NCBI GenBank assembly: GCA_002385885.1
Contig: DGEI01000042.1
Coordinates: 21,821 to 85,820, forward strand
Reading direction: 5' to 3'
Source: Firmicutes bacterium UBA3930
Lineage (GTDB): Bacteria > Bacillota > Clostridia > Caldicoprobacterales > Caldicoprobacteraceae
Length of the DNA stretch: 64,000 nt
Numbering within the stretch: position 1 is the stretch's first letter; every line of letters begins with the position of its first letter. Shown here piece after piece: positions 26,822-35,749 of the stretch. The position numbers and the translations under genes are program-made. The notes under the pieces are model-generated. The model ran no database searches. It was not told the DNA's origin and saw nothing but the letters and a program-made list of their open reading frames with translations.

Positions 26822-27766
26822 CTATATACCGCCCAATATAAGCATATACAATGGAATGAAAACAAGGCTTGCAGCGGTTGTAGCTGTAACCATAGCAGCA
26901 GCGTACCTATGATCGGCCCCATAGGCCCGGGATACAATGGAGGTTTGAGTCATTGCCGGCATGGCAGCCTGCACAACAAACACCTTTTTCATAATAACGG
27001 GTACCGGTATGAAATACATCAATCCCAGTATTAATAAAGGAGCGATTACAAACCTTCCCAATATAACCACCAGCATATCCTTACTGAATTCTATGTCGCT
27101 GCGCCTGATAGACTGAATAATAATACCCATATACAACATGGACATAGGAGTGGTAAGATTCCCGATATAGCGGCTTGTATCCATTATAAACCTGGGCAGT
27201 TTTACGTCAAATAATATTAATATCATAGCAAAAATGAACATCATCAGGGGAGGAGACAAGAAATTTTTAATTATCTGCTTAGCCGATGCAGCTTTATTAT
27301 CGGCCTGGCCATCCCTTCGGATTCCGTTTACACCTATAGTCCAAAATATAACCGTATTTGACATGTAATACAATAATACAAAGGAAACATTTTGTTCACC
27401 GAATAATGCCATATTAACCGGAAGGCCAATAAATATCGTATTTGAAAAGGCAAAAAGGGATAAAAAAACCCCCCTCCTGTTGGGAGGCACTTTCAGTACA
27501 CCTGAAATGATTCTTCCGAACCAATATAAAAACAAAATCACAAAAATTGGTAGCATCAGGCCGATACCTGCTTCAAACAAGGTTTCTTTGCTAAAAGTAG
27601 TTAACAAATTCGAAAGCATTAATGCTGGCAGAGACACTCTGACTACCAGCCTGGAAAACAAAGCCGGTGTTTCTTTATTGAACCATCCTCGCAGACTAAG
27701 GACATAACCGATAGAGATCATTATTAAGATACTTAAAATACTTTGTACGGCATCCAGCACTCCCAT
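26822..27766 (-). CDS. AEC family transporter (second of two)
   Basis: 314 residues with about ten membrane helices and the AEC pattern (MISIGYVLSLRGWFNKETPALFSRLVVRVSLPALMLSNL; late VQAAMPAMTQTSIVSRAYGADHRYAAAMVTATTAASLVFIPLYM). It is predicted to carry organic anions across the membrane. AAGGGAG lies eleven bases before the ATG at 27766. It is transcribed with or after the membrane-anchored gene at 27814-28317, which ends only 47 bases upstream. Confidence 0.88.
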   Translation of the reverse strand: MGVLDAVQSILSILIMISIGYVLSLRGWFNKETPALFSRLVVRVSLPALMLSNLLTTFSKETLFEAGIGLMLPIFVILFLYWFGRIISGVLKVPPNRRGVFLSLFAFSNTIFIGLPVNMALFGEQNVSFVLLYYMSNTVIFWTIGVNGIRRDGQADNKAASAKQIIKNFLSPPLMMFIFAMILILFDVKLPRFIMDTSRYIGNLTTPMSMLYMGIIIQSIRRSDIEFSKDMLVVILGRFVIAPLLILGLMYFIPVPVIMKKVFVVQAAMPAMTQTSIVSRAYGADHRYAAAMVTATTAASLVFIPLYMLILGGI

Positions 27767-27813
27767 TAATTGTTAACTCCCTTAGTGTATATTAGCCATC
27801 ATTGGATATTGGA

Positions 27814-28317
27814 TTATTGCAGAGAACTTTTGTAGATAATCCCGGCGATCTTCCAATAACCATCCTTCTTTTCCAGCAAGACTATCTTTTCTCCGTTTTG
27901 CCATGAAGGCGGTGTCTTAACTTCCTGCTCATCATTCTTAGGCTTACCGACAATTCTGGGTATGGATTCTTCGATGACGGCTTTTACCTGTTCTTCCCAC
28001 GGCCATGCCCATAACCACTTAACCCTCATTTTTATGTTGTAATCCTGTATAATATAATCATCATAAACATTACTCTTTATCAAAGGATCGGCGTTCAAAT
28101 AAGCCTGGGTAAAGAATTTATGCAATACAATATTTTCCTGTCCTTCCAATATTGCAGTAGCTCTTAAAGCCATTCCTTCTGTAATAACAATATATATATT
28201 TGCACAATCATATGCTATGAAAGCGGCTAAAACCGCTAAACATAATATAATAGCCAAAATAATAACCTTTTTTGCCAAATACTGCACAAAGCGCAGCAGT
28301 ATATTCAAAAAAAACAC
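27814..28317 (-). CDS. Hypothetical protein with one N-terminal membrane helix
   Basis: 167 residues. A hydrophobic helix at about 16-40 is followed by an extracytoplasmic part that contains NADPLIKSNVYDDYIIQDYNIKMRVKWLWAWPWEEQVKAVIEESIPRI and ends with a beta-like segment GEKIVLLEKKDGYWKIAGIIY. That last pattern resembles the end of NTF2-like or stress-domain proteins, but I cannot name a family. The start is GTG at 28317, with GGGGGTAG immediately before it; a later start is possible. Confidence 0.7.
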   Translation of the reverse strand: MFFLNILLRFVQYLAKKVIILAIILCLAVLAAFIAYDCANIYIVITEGMALRATAILEGQENIVLHKFFTQAYLNADPLIKSNVYDDYIIQDYNIKMRVKWLWAWPWEEQVKAVIEESIPRIVGKPKNDEQEVKTPPSWQNGEKIVLLEKKDGYWKIAGIIYKSSLQ

Positions 28318-28458
28318 CTACCCCCATATATACCAGTGCATAATAGTGACAGCACCTAACTATTTTTATCATAATAACACAAAATAAACTGTTTGTAAAT
28401 TTATGCTTTCCCTGTTTTGCTTTTTGCTAATCCCGGCATGCACATATAAAATCCGGTT

Positions 28459-29226
28459 TTACAGGTTTCTTTGATATATTATCCTCAGGCCCTCCAAGGT
28501 CAAATAGGGGTTGATCTCCTGTATGGTTTCAGATCCGTCAGCTATCATACCGGCCAGACCGCCTGTAGCAACCACTTTTGCATCCTCCCGGCCCAGCTCC
28601 TTTTTCATAAGTTTTACGATATAATCCACCAGCCCTATATAGCCGTATATAATCCCGGCCTGCATACTGCTGACGGTGTTTTTACAGATAACCTGAGGCG
28701 GTTTGACAAACTCAACCTTGGGCAGCTTGGCCGCTCTCTGGTACAAGGCCTCAGTAGATATGGTAATACCCGGAGCAATACATCCTCCCAGGTACTCGCC
28801 CTTTCCGGAAATAGCACAGAAGGTGGTAGCTGTTCCGAAGTCCACAGCTACAACAGGGCCACCGTAAATTTCATATGCTGCCACTGCATTTACTATCCTG
28901 TCGGCTCCTACTTCCTTGGGGTTCTCATAACGGATGTTTATTCCGGTTTTTATCCCGGGTCCTACAATAAGCGGTTCAATATTAAAGTATCTCCGGCACA
29001 TCTCCTCAAGGGCGCCCATCATAGTGGGCACAACCGATGAAATAGCAATAGCATCGATACTCTTATGAGAAATTCCATGATGCCTGAACAAATCCAATAT
29101 TATCATGGCAATTTCATCGGCTGATTTATCACGATCTGTAAACAGACGCCAGTGATTAATCAGGGCATCGTTGTCGTAAACTCCAACAACTGTATTGGTA
29201 TTTCCGATATCCATAACCAGCAGCAT
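28459..29226 (-). CDS. coaX: Type III pantothenate kinase
   Basis: 255 residues, usual length. The N-terminal phosphate-binding motif is MDIGNTNTVVGVYD with Asp6; later motifs are PKEVGADRIVNAVAAYEIYGGPVVAVDFGTATTF and GGCIAPGI. CoaX phosphorylates pantothenate, the first step of coenzyme A synthesis; it needs a monovalent cation and is not inhibited by CoA. The upstream gene is an ECF S component, probably for pantothenate, which makes an uptake-and-trapping pair. A terminator-like hairpin lies between them. Confidence 0.95.
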   Translation of the reverse strand: MLLVMDIGNTNTVVGVYDNDALINHWRLFTDRDKSADEIAMIILDLFRHHGISHKSIDAIAISSVVPTMMGALEEMCRRYFNIEPLIVGPGIKTGINIRYENPKEVGADRIVNAVAAYEIYGGPVVAVDFGTATTFCAISGKGEYLGGCIAPGITISTEALYQRAAKLPKVEFVKPPQVICKNTVSSMQAGIIYGYIGLVDYIVKLMKKELGREDAKVVATGGLAGMIADGSETIQEINPYLTLEGLRIIYQRNL

Positions 29227-29240
29227 TTTTCCACCACTCC

Positions 29241-29275
29241 TTAAAAATAAATAGACAGGGATACCCCTGCCTATG
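29241..29275 (-). terminator. Terminator-like hairpin between panT and coaX
   Basis: On the minus strand ATAG.CAGGG pairs with CCCTG.CTAT (ten positions with one mismatch) and TTTATTTTT follows. It lies directly after the panT stop and before the coaX ribosome binding site, so it can lower or separate coaX expression. Confidence 0.65.
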
Positions 29276-29280
29276 ATGCG

Positions 29281-29877
29281 TCAAAAAACTTTCCTGTATA
29301 TTCTCTGTAAACCTTGCAGCACGGCAGTTACAATGATTATAGCCACAATTATCTCGGGAATCCCGTGAGTTATACCAATGCCCAATATAAATCCTCCTAC
29401 CGTTTCGGGAGCTATACCTATTTTGTCGGCATACTCAGCCCCATAGCGCAAATATATTGCAAGAAGCACTCCAACGGTATTGGTCAGTGTACCCACTGCG
29501 GCTGCTGCAATACCCGGCACAACAGCTCTTGTATCATTTTTTAAAGCCTGCTTCACTCCTCTATAGGCATAATAGGCAGTAACAGCGATTAGTAAACGAG
29601 GCAAAAGCGCAACCAGTGGATCCAGGAATACAAACTGGGCAGGATTGGTAGGCATAGTTGCCGCCTGATACATGCTAAATCCGCCAAATATCAGACCAAT
29701 AATGAGCCCGACAACAGGCCCCTCAACAATGGTACCGATGATAACCGGGATATGCATGATGGTGGCTTTGGTAGGGCTAAAGGGCAGCGGAATAAGCCCA
29801 ACAGGGGTAAGACCCAGAATGATTGAAATTGCAGCCAACATACCTGTAACTGCTAATTTGCGTGTAGTCAGCTTCAT
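29281..29877 (-). CDS. panT: ECF transporter S component, probably pantothenate
   Basis: 198 residues, six membrane helices. The start MKLTTRKLAVTGMLAAISIILGLTPVGLIPLPFSPTKATIMHIPVIIGTIVEGPVVGLIIGLIFGG is typical of S components of energy-coupling factor transporters. They bind a vitamin and share an EcfA/EcfA'/EcfT module encoded elsewhere (none in the window). The assignment to pantothenate rests on the coaX gene directly downstream; folate or another substrate is possible. GGAGGTG precedes the ATG. Confidence 0.8.
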   Translation of the reverse strand: MKLTTRKLAVTGMLAAISIILGLTPVGLIPLPFSPTKATIMHIPVIIGTIVEGPVVGLIIGLIFGGFSMYQAATMPTNPAQFVFLDPLVALLPRLLIAVTAYYAYRGVKQALKNDTRAVVPGIAAAAVGTLTNTVGVLLAIYLRYGAEYADKIGIAPETVGGFILGIGITHGIPEIIVAIIIVTAVLQGLQRIYRKVF

Positions 29878-29997
29878 TTGTTACACCTCCGTTCAAGTTC
29901 CAAATATGGATACCTGACGATACCTCATCTCATAGAGTTAAACTTTTTAGTCCGGCTCTACGAGGGATACCGGCTTTAACGAATATTATTCTAACAG
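29878..29997 (-). promoter_or_regulatory. Possible structured leader upstream of panT
   Basis: On the minus strand a TATAAT at about 30003-30008 could place the start near 29997. The leader of about 120 bases contains a hairpin with CCTC.TAGAG on one side and CTCTA...GAGG on the other, around a GTTAAA/TTTAAC and CCGG/CCGG alternative. GGTATC occurs three times. I cannot match it to a known riboswitch class. Confidence 0.35.
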
Positions 29998-30087
29998 CGT
30001 CAATTATATTATGCAAGAAAAAATTTTGTATATACTCTATACCCTTATTGGTCTTTATTAAAACGAAACAGAATTATTCATGAATAT

Positions 30088-30366
30088 TTATTTAGGATAC
30101 GGTATTCTCTTGATAATAGTCTGGGTCCCTCTATGCTCGATTTGATAAAATCCGGTAATGGGATACCGGTATCTATCATATATTGCCATAACCTTGGCCG
30201 TTAAGTGTAAAGAAAACTTTACCGACAGGCCGCACCCCTGGGATATTCCCCTGGGAGTAGACACGATTTGAACCGGGCATCCTGCCATTTTCAACACATC
30301 GGTGAAATGAATGGCATGCTGCCGTGATCTAAATGCAATAAGTCCGTATTCCTCTGTATAGTACAT
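30088..30366 (-). CDS. DUF3343 family protein (putative Se/S carrier-like)
   Basis: 92 residues. The pattern YGLIAFRSRQHAIHFTDVLKMAGCPVQIVSTPRGISQGCGLSVKFSL is the DUF3343 core with the conserved CG pair. The family has been linked to selenium or sulfur handling from gene context, but direct function is unproven. The GTG at 30375 is an alternative start; the ATG at 30366 has GGGGTGGG four bases upstream. It lies alone; nothing nearby is selenium-related. Confidence 0.75.
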   Translation of the reverse strand: MYYTEEYGLIAFRSRQHAIHFTDVLKMAGCPVQIVSTPRGISQGCGLSVKFSLHLTAKVMAIYDRYRYPITGFYQIEHRGTQTIIKRIPYPK

Positions 30367-30483
30367 AATACCCACCCCATTCTCTCATTATCACAATTAG
30401 CAGAACCTCTGACAAGCCTCAAACCTATTGCTGCCCTTTGCCATGTGCTCTCTATTCTTATACCTTCTGCTTCATTTCAGGCA

Positions 30484-30530
30484 GAAAATAAAAGCCTGTG
30501 GCAAAGTCATACAGTGGCACAGGCTCAATA
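30484..30530 (-). terminator. Terminator of the ABC exporter operon
   Basis: AGCCTGTG (30493-30500) pairs with CACAGGCT (30518-30525). On the minus strand TTTATTTT follows. It lies about 180 bases after the stop of the second exporter gene, with no credible gene between. Confidence 0.75.
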
Positions 30531-30706
30531 AAACGTTCCATTATTAATATATTCTTTAATATCCGATGTGTTCCGGTACAATGTTTGTAAATCAATCCCA
30601 TTGCATATTTACAAGCGGACAAAAAACATTCTAATGGAATAGAGAGAATAAAAGGATGGGGACGGTAATTCCTTATCAAATTGCTTATTAACACTGCACT
30701 TTGACA

Positions 30707-32491
30707 TCAAATAGCCATTAAATATCTATACTGGGCTCTGTACAGGTTATAATATATTCCTTTCTTTTTAATCAGTTCATCATGGCTGCCGCACTCCATG
30801 ATCCTGCCATGGTCAATTACCATAATACGATCGGCATTCCTTATGGTAGACAGCCTATGGGCAATGACAAAGGATGTTCTTCCTTTCAGCAGCTCTCTCA
30901 GTCCGCTTTGAATCAATATTTCGGTCCGGGTATCTATGCTGGATGTAGCTTCATCAAGTATGAGAATTTTAGGATCGGCCAGAAGAGCACGGGCAAAGGA
31001 AATGAGCTGCTTCTGCCCCTGGGACAGCCTGGATCCACGTTCCTGTACTTCGGTATAGTACCCGTCCTCCATATCCTTTATAAACTCATGGGCATATACT
31101 ACCCTGGCTGCTTCCATTACCTCTTCATCGGTAGCATCCAGCTTTCCATAGCGTATATTGTCCATAACAGTACCCGAGAAAATAAATGGATCCTGAAGCA
31201 TGACTCCCATTTGCTTCCGAAGGGAATTTAGCGATACATCGCGAATATCCACTCCATCTATCAGAACCCTTCCATCAACGACATCATAGAAACGGCTTAT
31301 AAGGTTGACTATAGTAGTCTTGCCGGCTCCTGTAGGTCCGACCAGGGCAATGGTCTCACCAGGCCTTACGGTAAAGCTGACATTCTCCAGTACAGGTTTT
31401 TCAGGCTCATAATAAAACGTGACATTGTCAAACCGAACTTCTCCTTTAATCGGAGGCATCTCAACAGCATTTTCCCCATCGGTTATATCGGGTCTCACAT
31501 CAAGTAATTCAAATATGCGTTCGGTGGAAGCCATGGCCACCAACAGCGAATTATAAAAATTACACAGGTTGTTCAAAGGCTGCCAGAATCGCCATACATA
31601 ACCGGTAAAGGCAACCAAAACACCCACCGTTACCGTACCCTGATCCAGAAACTGTAACCCAAACCAATAAATCAGAACCGTTCCTATCGCAGCTATCAGT
31701 TCAATACTCGGCCAGAACAGGTTATTTACCTTTATCGCATTCATCCAGGTAGAATAAATATCACTACTGAGCTGACGATACACTTCCCGGGTTTCAGGCT
31801 CTCGGACAAACACCTGGGTTACCCGCATACCTGCAAGGCTTTCATGGAGATAGGCATTCATATTCGATACCTTTTTCCTGACCGTCTGCCAACGGACCCT
31901 GATAGTCCTTTTCAGCATGAAAATAACCAGGACCATCAAAGGCACTGTGGTAAGGGTAATTAAAGCAAGCCTGAAATGGATGGAGAACATAAACGCCAGA
32001 GCCACAATCAGGGTAAAAACATCGGTCACCACGTTTATAATCCCATTTGTCAACAGATCGCTAAGGGAATTTACATCGTTTATTATACGGACAAGTATCT
32101 TTCCCGCAGGTCTGCTGTCATAAAAGGTAAATGACAGCTTTTGAATATGGTTGAACAGATCCTGGCGGAGTCTGAACAGCACCTCCTGACCTACCACAAC
32201 CATAATCCTTACCCGGGTACGAACACATAACATACTAATCAGGTTAACTCCGAGGTAGGCCAGCGTAATCAGTAGCAAACCGGCCAGTTTCTCCTTAAAC
32301 ATGTATTTGTCAATAGCTAACTGCAGTATGAGCGGCCCCAGCAAACCGCATACAGCAGCTACGATCATAAGAACCAGTGTAATGAGAAGCTGTTTCTTAT
32401 ATGGTTTCATATAACTCATAAGACGCTTAAACTGTTCTTTATTAAACGGCTTTTCCAATGCTTCATCATCGGTTATTCGCTGTCTTAGCAT
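30707..32491 (-). CDS. ABC exporter half-transporter, subunit with canonical Walker B
   Basis: 594 residues: six membrane helices (about 30-330) and an ABC ATPase domain (about 350-585). Walker A is GPTGAGKTT and Walker B ILILDEATSSID with the catalytic Glu. The signature is LSQGQKQ, where the second position of the usual LSGGQ glycine pair is replaced by Gln. This is the mark of the partner that builds one canonical and one degenerate ATP site in heterodimeric exporters such as BmrCD and TM287/288. These export drugs, peptides or lipids. It starts 2 bases after the stop of the other half, within the same operon. Confidence 0.92.
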   Translation of the reverse strand: MLRQRITDDEALEKPFNKEQFKRLMSYMKPYKKQLLITLVLMIVAAVCGLLGPLILQLAIDKYMFKEKLAGLLLITLAYLGVNLISMLCVRTRVRIMVVVGQEVLFRLRQDLFNHIQKLSFTFYDSRPAGKILVRIINDVNSLSDLLTNGIINVVTDVFTLIVALAFMFSIHFRLALITLTTVPLMVLVIFMLKRTIRVRWQTVRKKVSNMNAYLHESLAGMRVTQVFVREPETREVYRQLSSDIYSTWMNAIKVNNLFWPSIELIAAIGTVLIYWFGLQFLDQGTVTVGVLVAFTGYVWRFWQPLNNLCNFYNSLLVAMASTERIFELLDVRPDITDGENAVEMPPIKGEVRFDNVTFYYEPEKPVLENVSFTVRPGETIALVGPTGAGKTTIVNLISRFYDVVDGRVLIDGVDIRDVSLNSLRKQMGVMLQDPFIFSGTVMDNIRYGKLDATDEEVMEAARVVYAHEFIKDMEDGYYTEVQERGSRLSQGQKQLISFARALLADPKILILDEATSSIDTRTEILIQSGLRELLKGRTSFVIAHRLSTIRNADRIMVIDHGRIMECGSHDELIKKKGIYYNLYRAQYRYLMAI

Positions 32492-32493
32492 TT

Positions 32494-34245
32494 CTATATC
32501 ACCTGCCTTTTTGATCGGAATTCATCCAAATCCTTGTACTGCTGCATATACAGTTCATAATACCGCCCTTTTAAGGCCAACAGTTCTTCATGTGTCCCTC
32601 TTTCAACAATCCGTCCGTTATCCAGGAACAGTATCTCATCAGCATCCTTTACCGAGGAAACACGGTGAGCGATTATGAAAGTTGTCCTCCCTTTCATGAT
32701 CTTCTTAAGCGCCTGTTGTATCTCATACTCAGTTTCCATGTCTACCGCTGAGGTACAGTCGTCCATAATAAGTATTCTCGGATTCTTGATAATGGCCCTT
32801 GCAATGGCAATACGCTGCTTTTGACCGCCTGACAGCCCGACTCCACGTTCACCCACTATGGTGTCATACCCCTGGGGCATTTCCATTATAAAATCATGGG
32901 CTTCCGCGATCTTTGCCGCCCGTATAACATCCTCCCTGGACGCATCCGGATTGCCGTACAATATGTTACCCTCAACAGTGTCTGAAAACAAAAATGTATC
33001 CTGCATAACGATTCCTATCTGACTTCTCAGAGCGCTCAGCTTCCAATCCCGTACATCAACACCATCTACCAAAACCCTGCCGCTGCTCACATCATACAGC
33101 CTTCCGATTAAATTAATTATCGATGTTTTCCCCGAACCGGTGGGACCCATAATCCCAATGGTTTTTCCGGCAGGTGCATTTATGTTTATGTTAAAAAGAA
33201 TAGAGTTCTCTTTATAACTAAACGAAACGTTGTCAAAAACCACATCCCCACGGTATTCGTCACTGAAATAGGAATTGCTCTTCTCCTTTATGGATGAGCC
33301 GGTATCCAAAATATCAAATACTCTCTTCCCTGATGTAATGGCATGTCCAATGATATTTACAATCCATCCCAGCATTCTTACGGGCATAATCAGCATCCAC
33401 AGATAACCGTTAAATGCTACTACTGTTCCCAGGGTGATCTTTTCTATGGCTACCATCCATCCGCCGTATCCGATCAACGCAACCGCACAGAATCCGCTCA
33501 AAAACTCGATCAAAGGAAAGTATCTGGCCCATATAAAGCTGGCATTTTTATTCTTTTCCTGGTTCAACCGGTTCTCTTTCTCGAACTTCTCAATTTCATA
33601 ATCCTCCCGGGCAAAAGCCCTGACAACCCTGACACCCGCTATGTTCTCCTGGGCTGCAGTATTCAGGTTGGCCTGCTGTTCCCGGATTTCACTGTAAGCC
33701 GGCCGTATGGTCTTGTTGAATTTAACAGCCACCCATGCAATAAAGGGCAATATTGCCAGGGTAATAAGAGCCAGTTCTGCGTTAAGAGAAAACAGCATAA
33801 TGGTTGTACCGGTAAAATATATGGCATTCTCCAGCAATATCGACAGGCCTCCGACAACAAACATGCGTATGCCTTCCAGATCCCCCGTCATCCTCGACAT
33901 GAGTTCTCCTATACGATTATCATCATAGAATGCAAATGACAAACCCTGAAGATGGGTATACATGTCATTGCGTAGATCATAAAGGCATTTCTGAGATACT
34001 GACTCAAAAAGGAAGGAACGAAAATAAGAAAGCAGTCCTCTGCATGCTGCAAACCCAAATATGGCAGTGAGAATCGGGACCAATAAATTGCGTTTGCCTC
34101 CACGGATTACATCATCAACCAGTATTTTTGTCAGGTAAGGAGTTATCAAATTCAGGCTGATGAGCAAAACCAAAAATAGCATGGCTGTAATGGCCTTCCA
34201 TTTGTATCTTGCTACATAACCCATTATTCTCCGTAAAATATCCAA
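32494..34245 (-). CDS. ABC exporter half-transporter, subunit with degenerate Walker B
   Basis: 583 residues: membrane domain (about 15-310) and ATPase domain (about 335-575). Walker A is GPTGSGKTS and the signature is the normal LSGGQKQR, but Walker B reads ILIMDDCTSAVD, with Asp in place of the catalytic Glu. Together with the LSQGQ of the partner this makes one ATP site hydrolytically weak, as known for BmrC/TM287-type subunits. The start appears to be TTG at 34245 after GGGGGT; the ATG seven codons later is an alternative. Substrate unknown. Confidence 0.92.
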   Translation of the reverse strand: MDILRRIMGYVARYKWKAITAMLFLVLLISLNLITPYLTKILVDDVIRGGKRNLLVPILTAIFGFAACRGLLSYFRSFLFESVSQKCLYDLRNDMYTHLQGLSFAFYDDNRIGELMSRMTGDLEGIRMFVVGGLSILLENAIYFTGTTIMLFSLNAELALITLAILPFIAWVAVKFNKTIRPAYSEIREQQANLNTAAQENIAGVRVVRAFAREDYEIEKFEKENRLNQEKNKNASFIWARYFPLIEFLSGFCAVALIGYGGWMVAIEKITLGTVVAFNGYLWMLIMPVRMLGWIVNIIGHAITSGKRVFDILDTGSSIKEKSNSYFSDEYRGDVVFDNVSFSYKENSILFNININAPAGKTIGIMGPTGSGKTSIINLIGRLYDVSSGRVLVDGVDVRDWKLSALRSQIGIVMQDTFLFSDTVEGNILYGNPDASREDVIRAAKIAEAHDFIMEMPQGYDTIVGERGVGLSGGQKQRIAIARAIIKNPRILIMDDCTSAVDMETEYEIQQALKKIMKGRTTFIIAHRVSSVKDADEILFLDNGRIVERGTHEELLALKGRYYELYMQQYKDLDEFRSKRQVI

Positions 34246-34825
34246 GAAAATACCCCCGCTCTTAATAAAGTACTTGTTCGCTTGTCTATGTATACTCCGT
34301 CAGCTAATTACAGCACTCCATTTTTCGGTTTATAGAACATGTATGCCTTCAGAGTACGGCCGCCTAAATTTACCTGCCATTATAACTTCTTACAGAGTTC
34401 CGCATTACCGGAGCTTTAATGGTAAAGGCAATAATAAATTTTGCCATAACGGCAAGATCATTCTGCTCTATAAACATTATTAGCGTACTGTTTGCCCGCC
34501 CGGGTCAGAGAGACTATTTTGAATTTCATCATAATAATCCTGCACCAGGCTGAGTAAGTACGCTATCCAATACTTCAACAACTACTTCGATCCAATGCTT
34601 CAAAAATTACTTCAATTTAATGCTTTATATATTCGTTATTCCATTATAAATTTCAATACATTTTAACAGATTGTATTATATTAATTCACTTTTTGCCAAT
34701 GGTCAATTAAGAAAAATAAGTGTAATTCTTCAAATATATTCCTGTAGCTTTAAATAAAGCAACCTTGATGCTTTTCCTGACATATCAAATTATTAGCTTC
34801 CAATTCCTCTATAATCAACACAAGT
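34246..34825. other. 580-base intergenic region
   Basis: Between the ABC exporter start and the end of the P1 peptidase gene, both on the minus strand. It should hold the exporter promoter and the end of the birA-peptidase transcript. I see no convincing gene or terminator. It contains the 25-bp repeats at 34566-34625. A short minus-strand frame that reads through part of the repeats and ends DSVLTQPGAGLL has no start signal. Confidence 0.4.
34566..34625. repeat. Imperfect 25-bp tandem repeat
   Basis: Two full units (34566-34590 and 34591-34615) of the form TCCAAT(A/G)CTTCAA plus twelve more bases match at about 20 of 25 positions. A partial third unit (34616-34625) follows. The unit length is not a multiple of three. 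Confidence 0.6.
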
Positions 34826-35749
34826 TTAAATACTCATTACAGCATTTACCACCGCCCTGGCAACAGCTTCAACCGCAGCTGTCCCAATGACATTGACATC
34901 AGCTTCGATTTTCCCGGTTGCAAGGGTAAACAGCGTATCCCCATCCAGCATTGTATGAACCGGCCTTATTGCAAGAGCCAGGCCGTCATGGGCCATGGAG
35001 GCAATCTTATTGGCCTGCTCCTTATTCAGCCGGGCATTGGTAGCTATCACGCCAATAGTAGTATTACCGGTTACAGCATCATTAAGCCCCCCATTTTCCA
35101 TCAAAAACCTCCGGGTGTCAATAAACCGGCCGGTACCGGGATCCCTTGCTCCGGCAAGTATCCTTCCCGTATCCGGCTCAACAACATCACCCAGTGAGTT
35201 AACCACCACTATAGCGCCTACCACAATTCCCCCGGGCAGCCGGATGGACGAGGTACCAATTCCACCTTTCATGGAACTTTTCATTCCAAGAACCTTTCCA
35301 ACAGTTGCCCCCGTACCGGCACCTGTGCTTCCCTGTGCAACCATACCGGAGCCGGCATTTTTGCATGCTTGGTAACCCATGTTTTCATCAGGCCGGGTCC
35401 GGACGTCCCCATATCCCAGATCAAAAATTACAGCACCGGCTACAATGGGTACTTTTGCCACGCCTGTATCATAGCCAATACCCTGTTCCTCAAGGTATCT
35501 CATTACTCCGTTGGCAGCAGCCAATCCGAACGCACTGCCGCCGCTCAATACAACCGCATGAATGTGCTGTACCAAGTTGGTAGGACGCAACAGATCGGTT
35601 TCCCTGGTTCCCGGGGCTGAACCCCTGACATCCACGCCTCCGACGGCTCCTTCCCGGCTTATAACCACCGTACAGCCGGTACCTCCTTTATTATCCTGTG
35701 CATGCCCCACTTCAATCCCCGGCACATCGGTTATATATCCTTTATACAT
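34826..35749 (-). CDS. P1 family (S58, DmpA-like) peptidase
   Basis: 307 residues. Family features are ITDVPGIEVGHAQD at the start, GGVDVRGSAPGTRETDLLRP (about 37-56), HAVVLSGGSAFGLAAANGV (64-82) and GNTTIGVIATNARL, where Thr230 or Thr231 is the likely N-terminal nucleophile after self-cleavage. Members are aminopeptidases or beta-peptidyl peptidases. I prefer the ATG at 35749, ten bases after GAGG, over the GTG at 35761. This start lies inside the birA stop region (8-base overlap), so the two are translationally coupled. Confidence 0.88.
   Translation of the reverse strand: MYKGYITDVPGIEVGHAQDNKGGTGCTVVISREGAVGGVDVRGSAPGTRETDLLRPTNLVQHIHAVVLSGGSAFGLAAANGVMRYLEEQGIGYDTGVAKVPIVAGAVIFDLGYGDVRTRPDENMGYQACKNAGSGMVAQGSTGAGTGATVGKVLGMKSSMKGGIGTSSIRLPGGIVVGAIVVVNSLGDVVEPDTGRILAGARDPGTGRFIDTRRFLMENGGLNDAVTGNTTIGVIATNARLNKEQANKIASMAHDGLALAIRPVHTMLDGDTLFTLATGKIEADVNVIGTAAVEAVARAVVNAVMSI

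Noticed and set aside
30458..30694. 78-codon minus-strand frame after the ABC exporter
   Set aside because: The exporter terminator hairpin lies inside it and there is no ribosome binding site.
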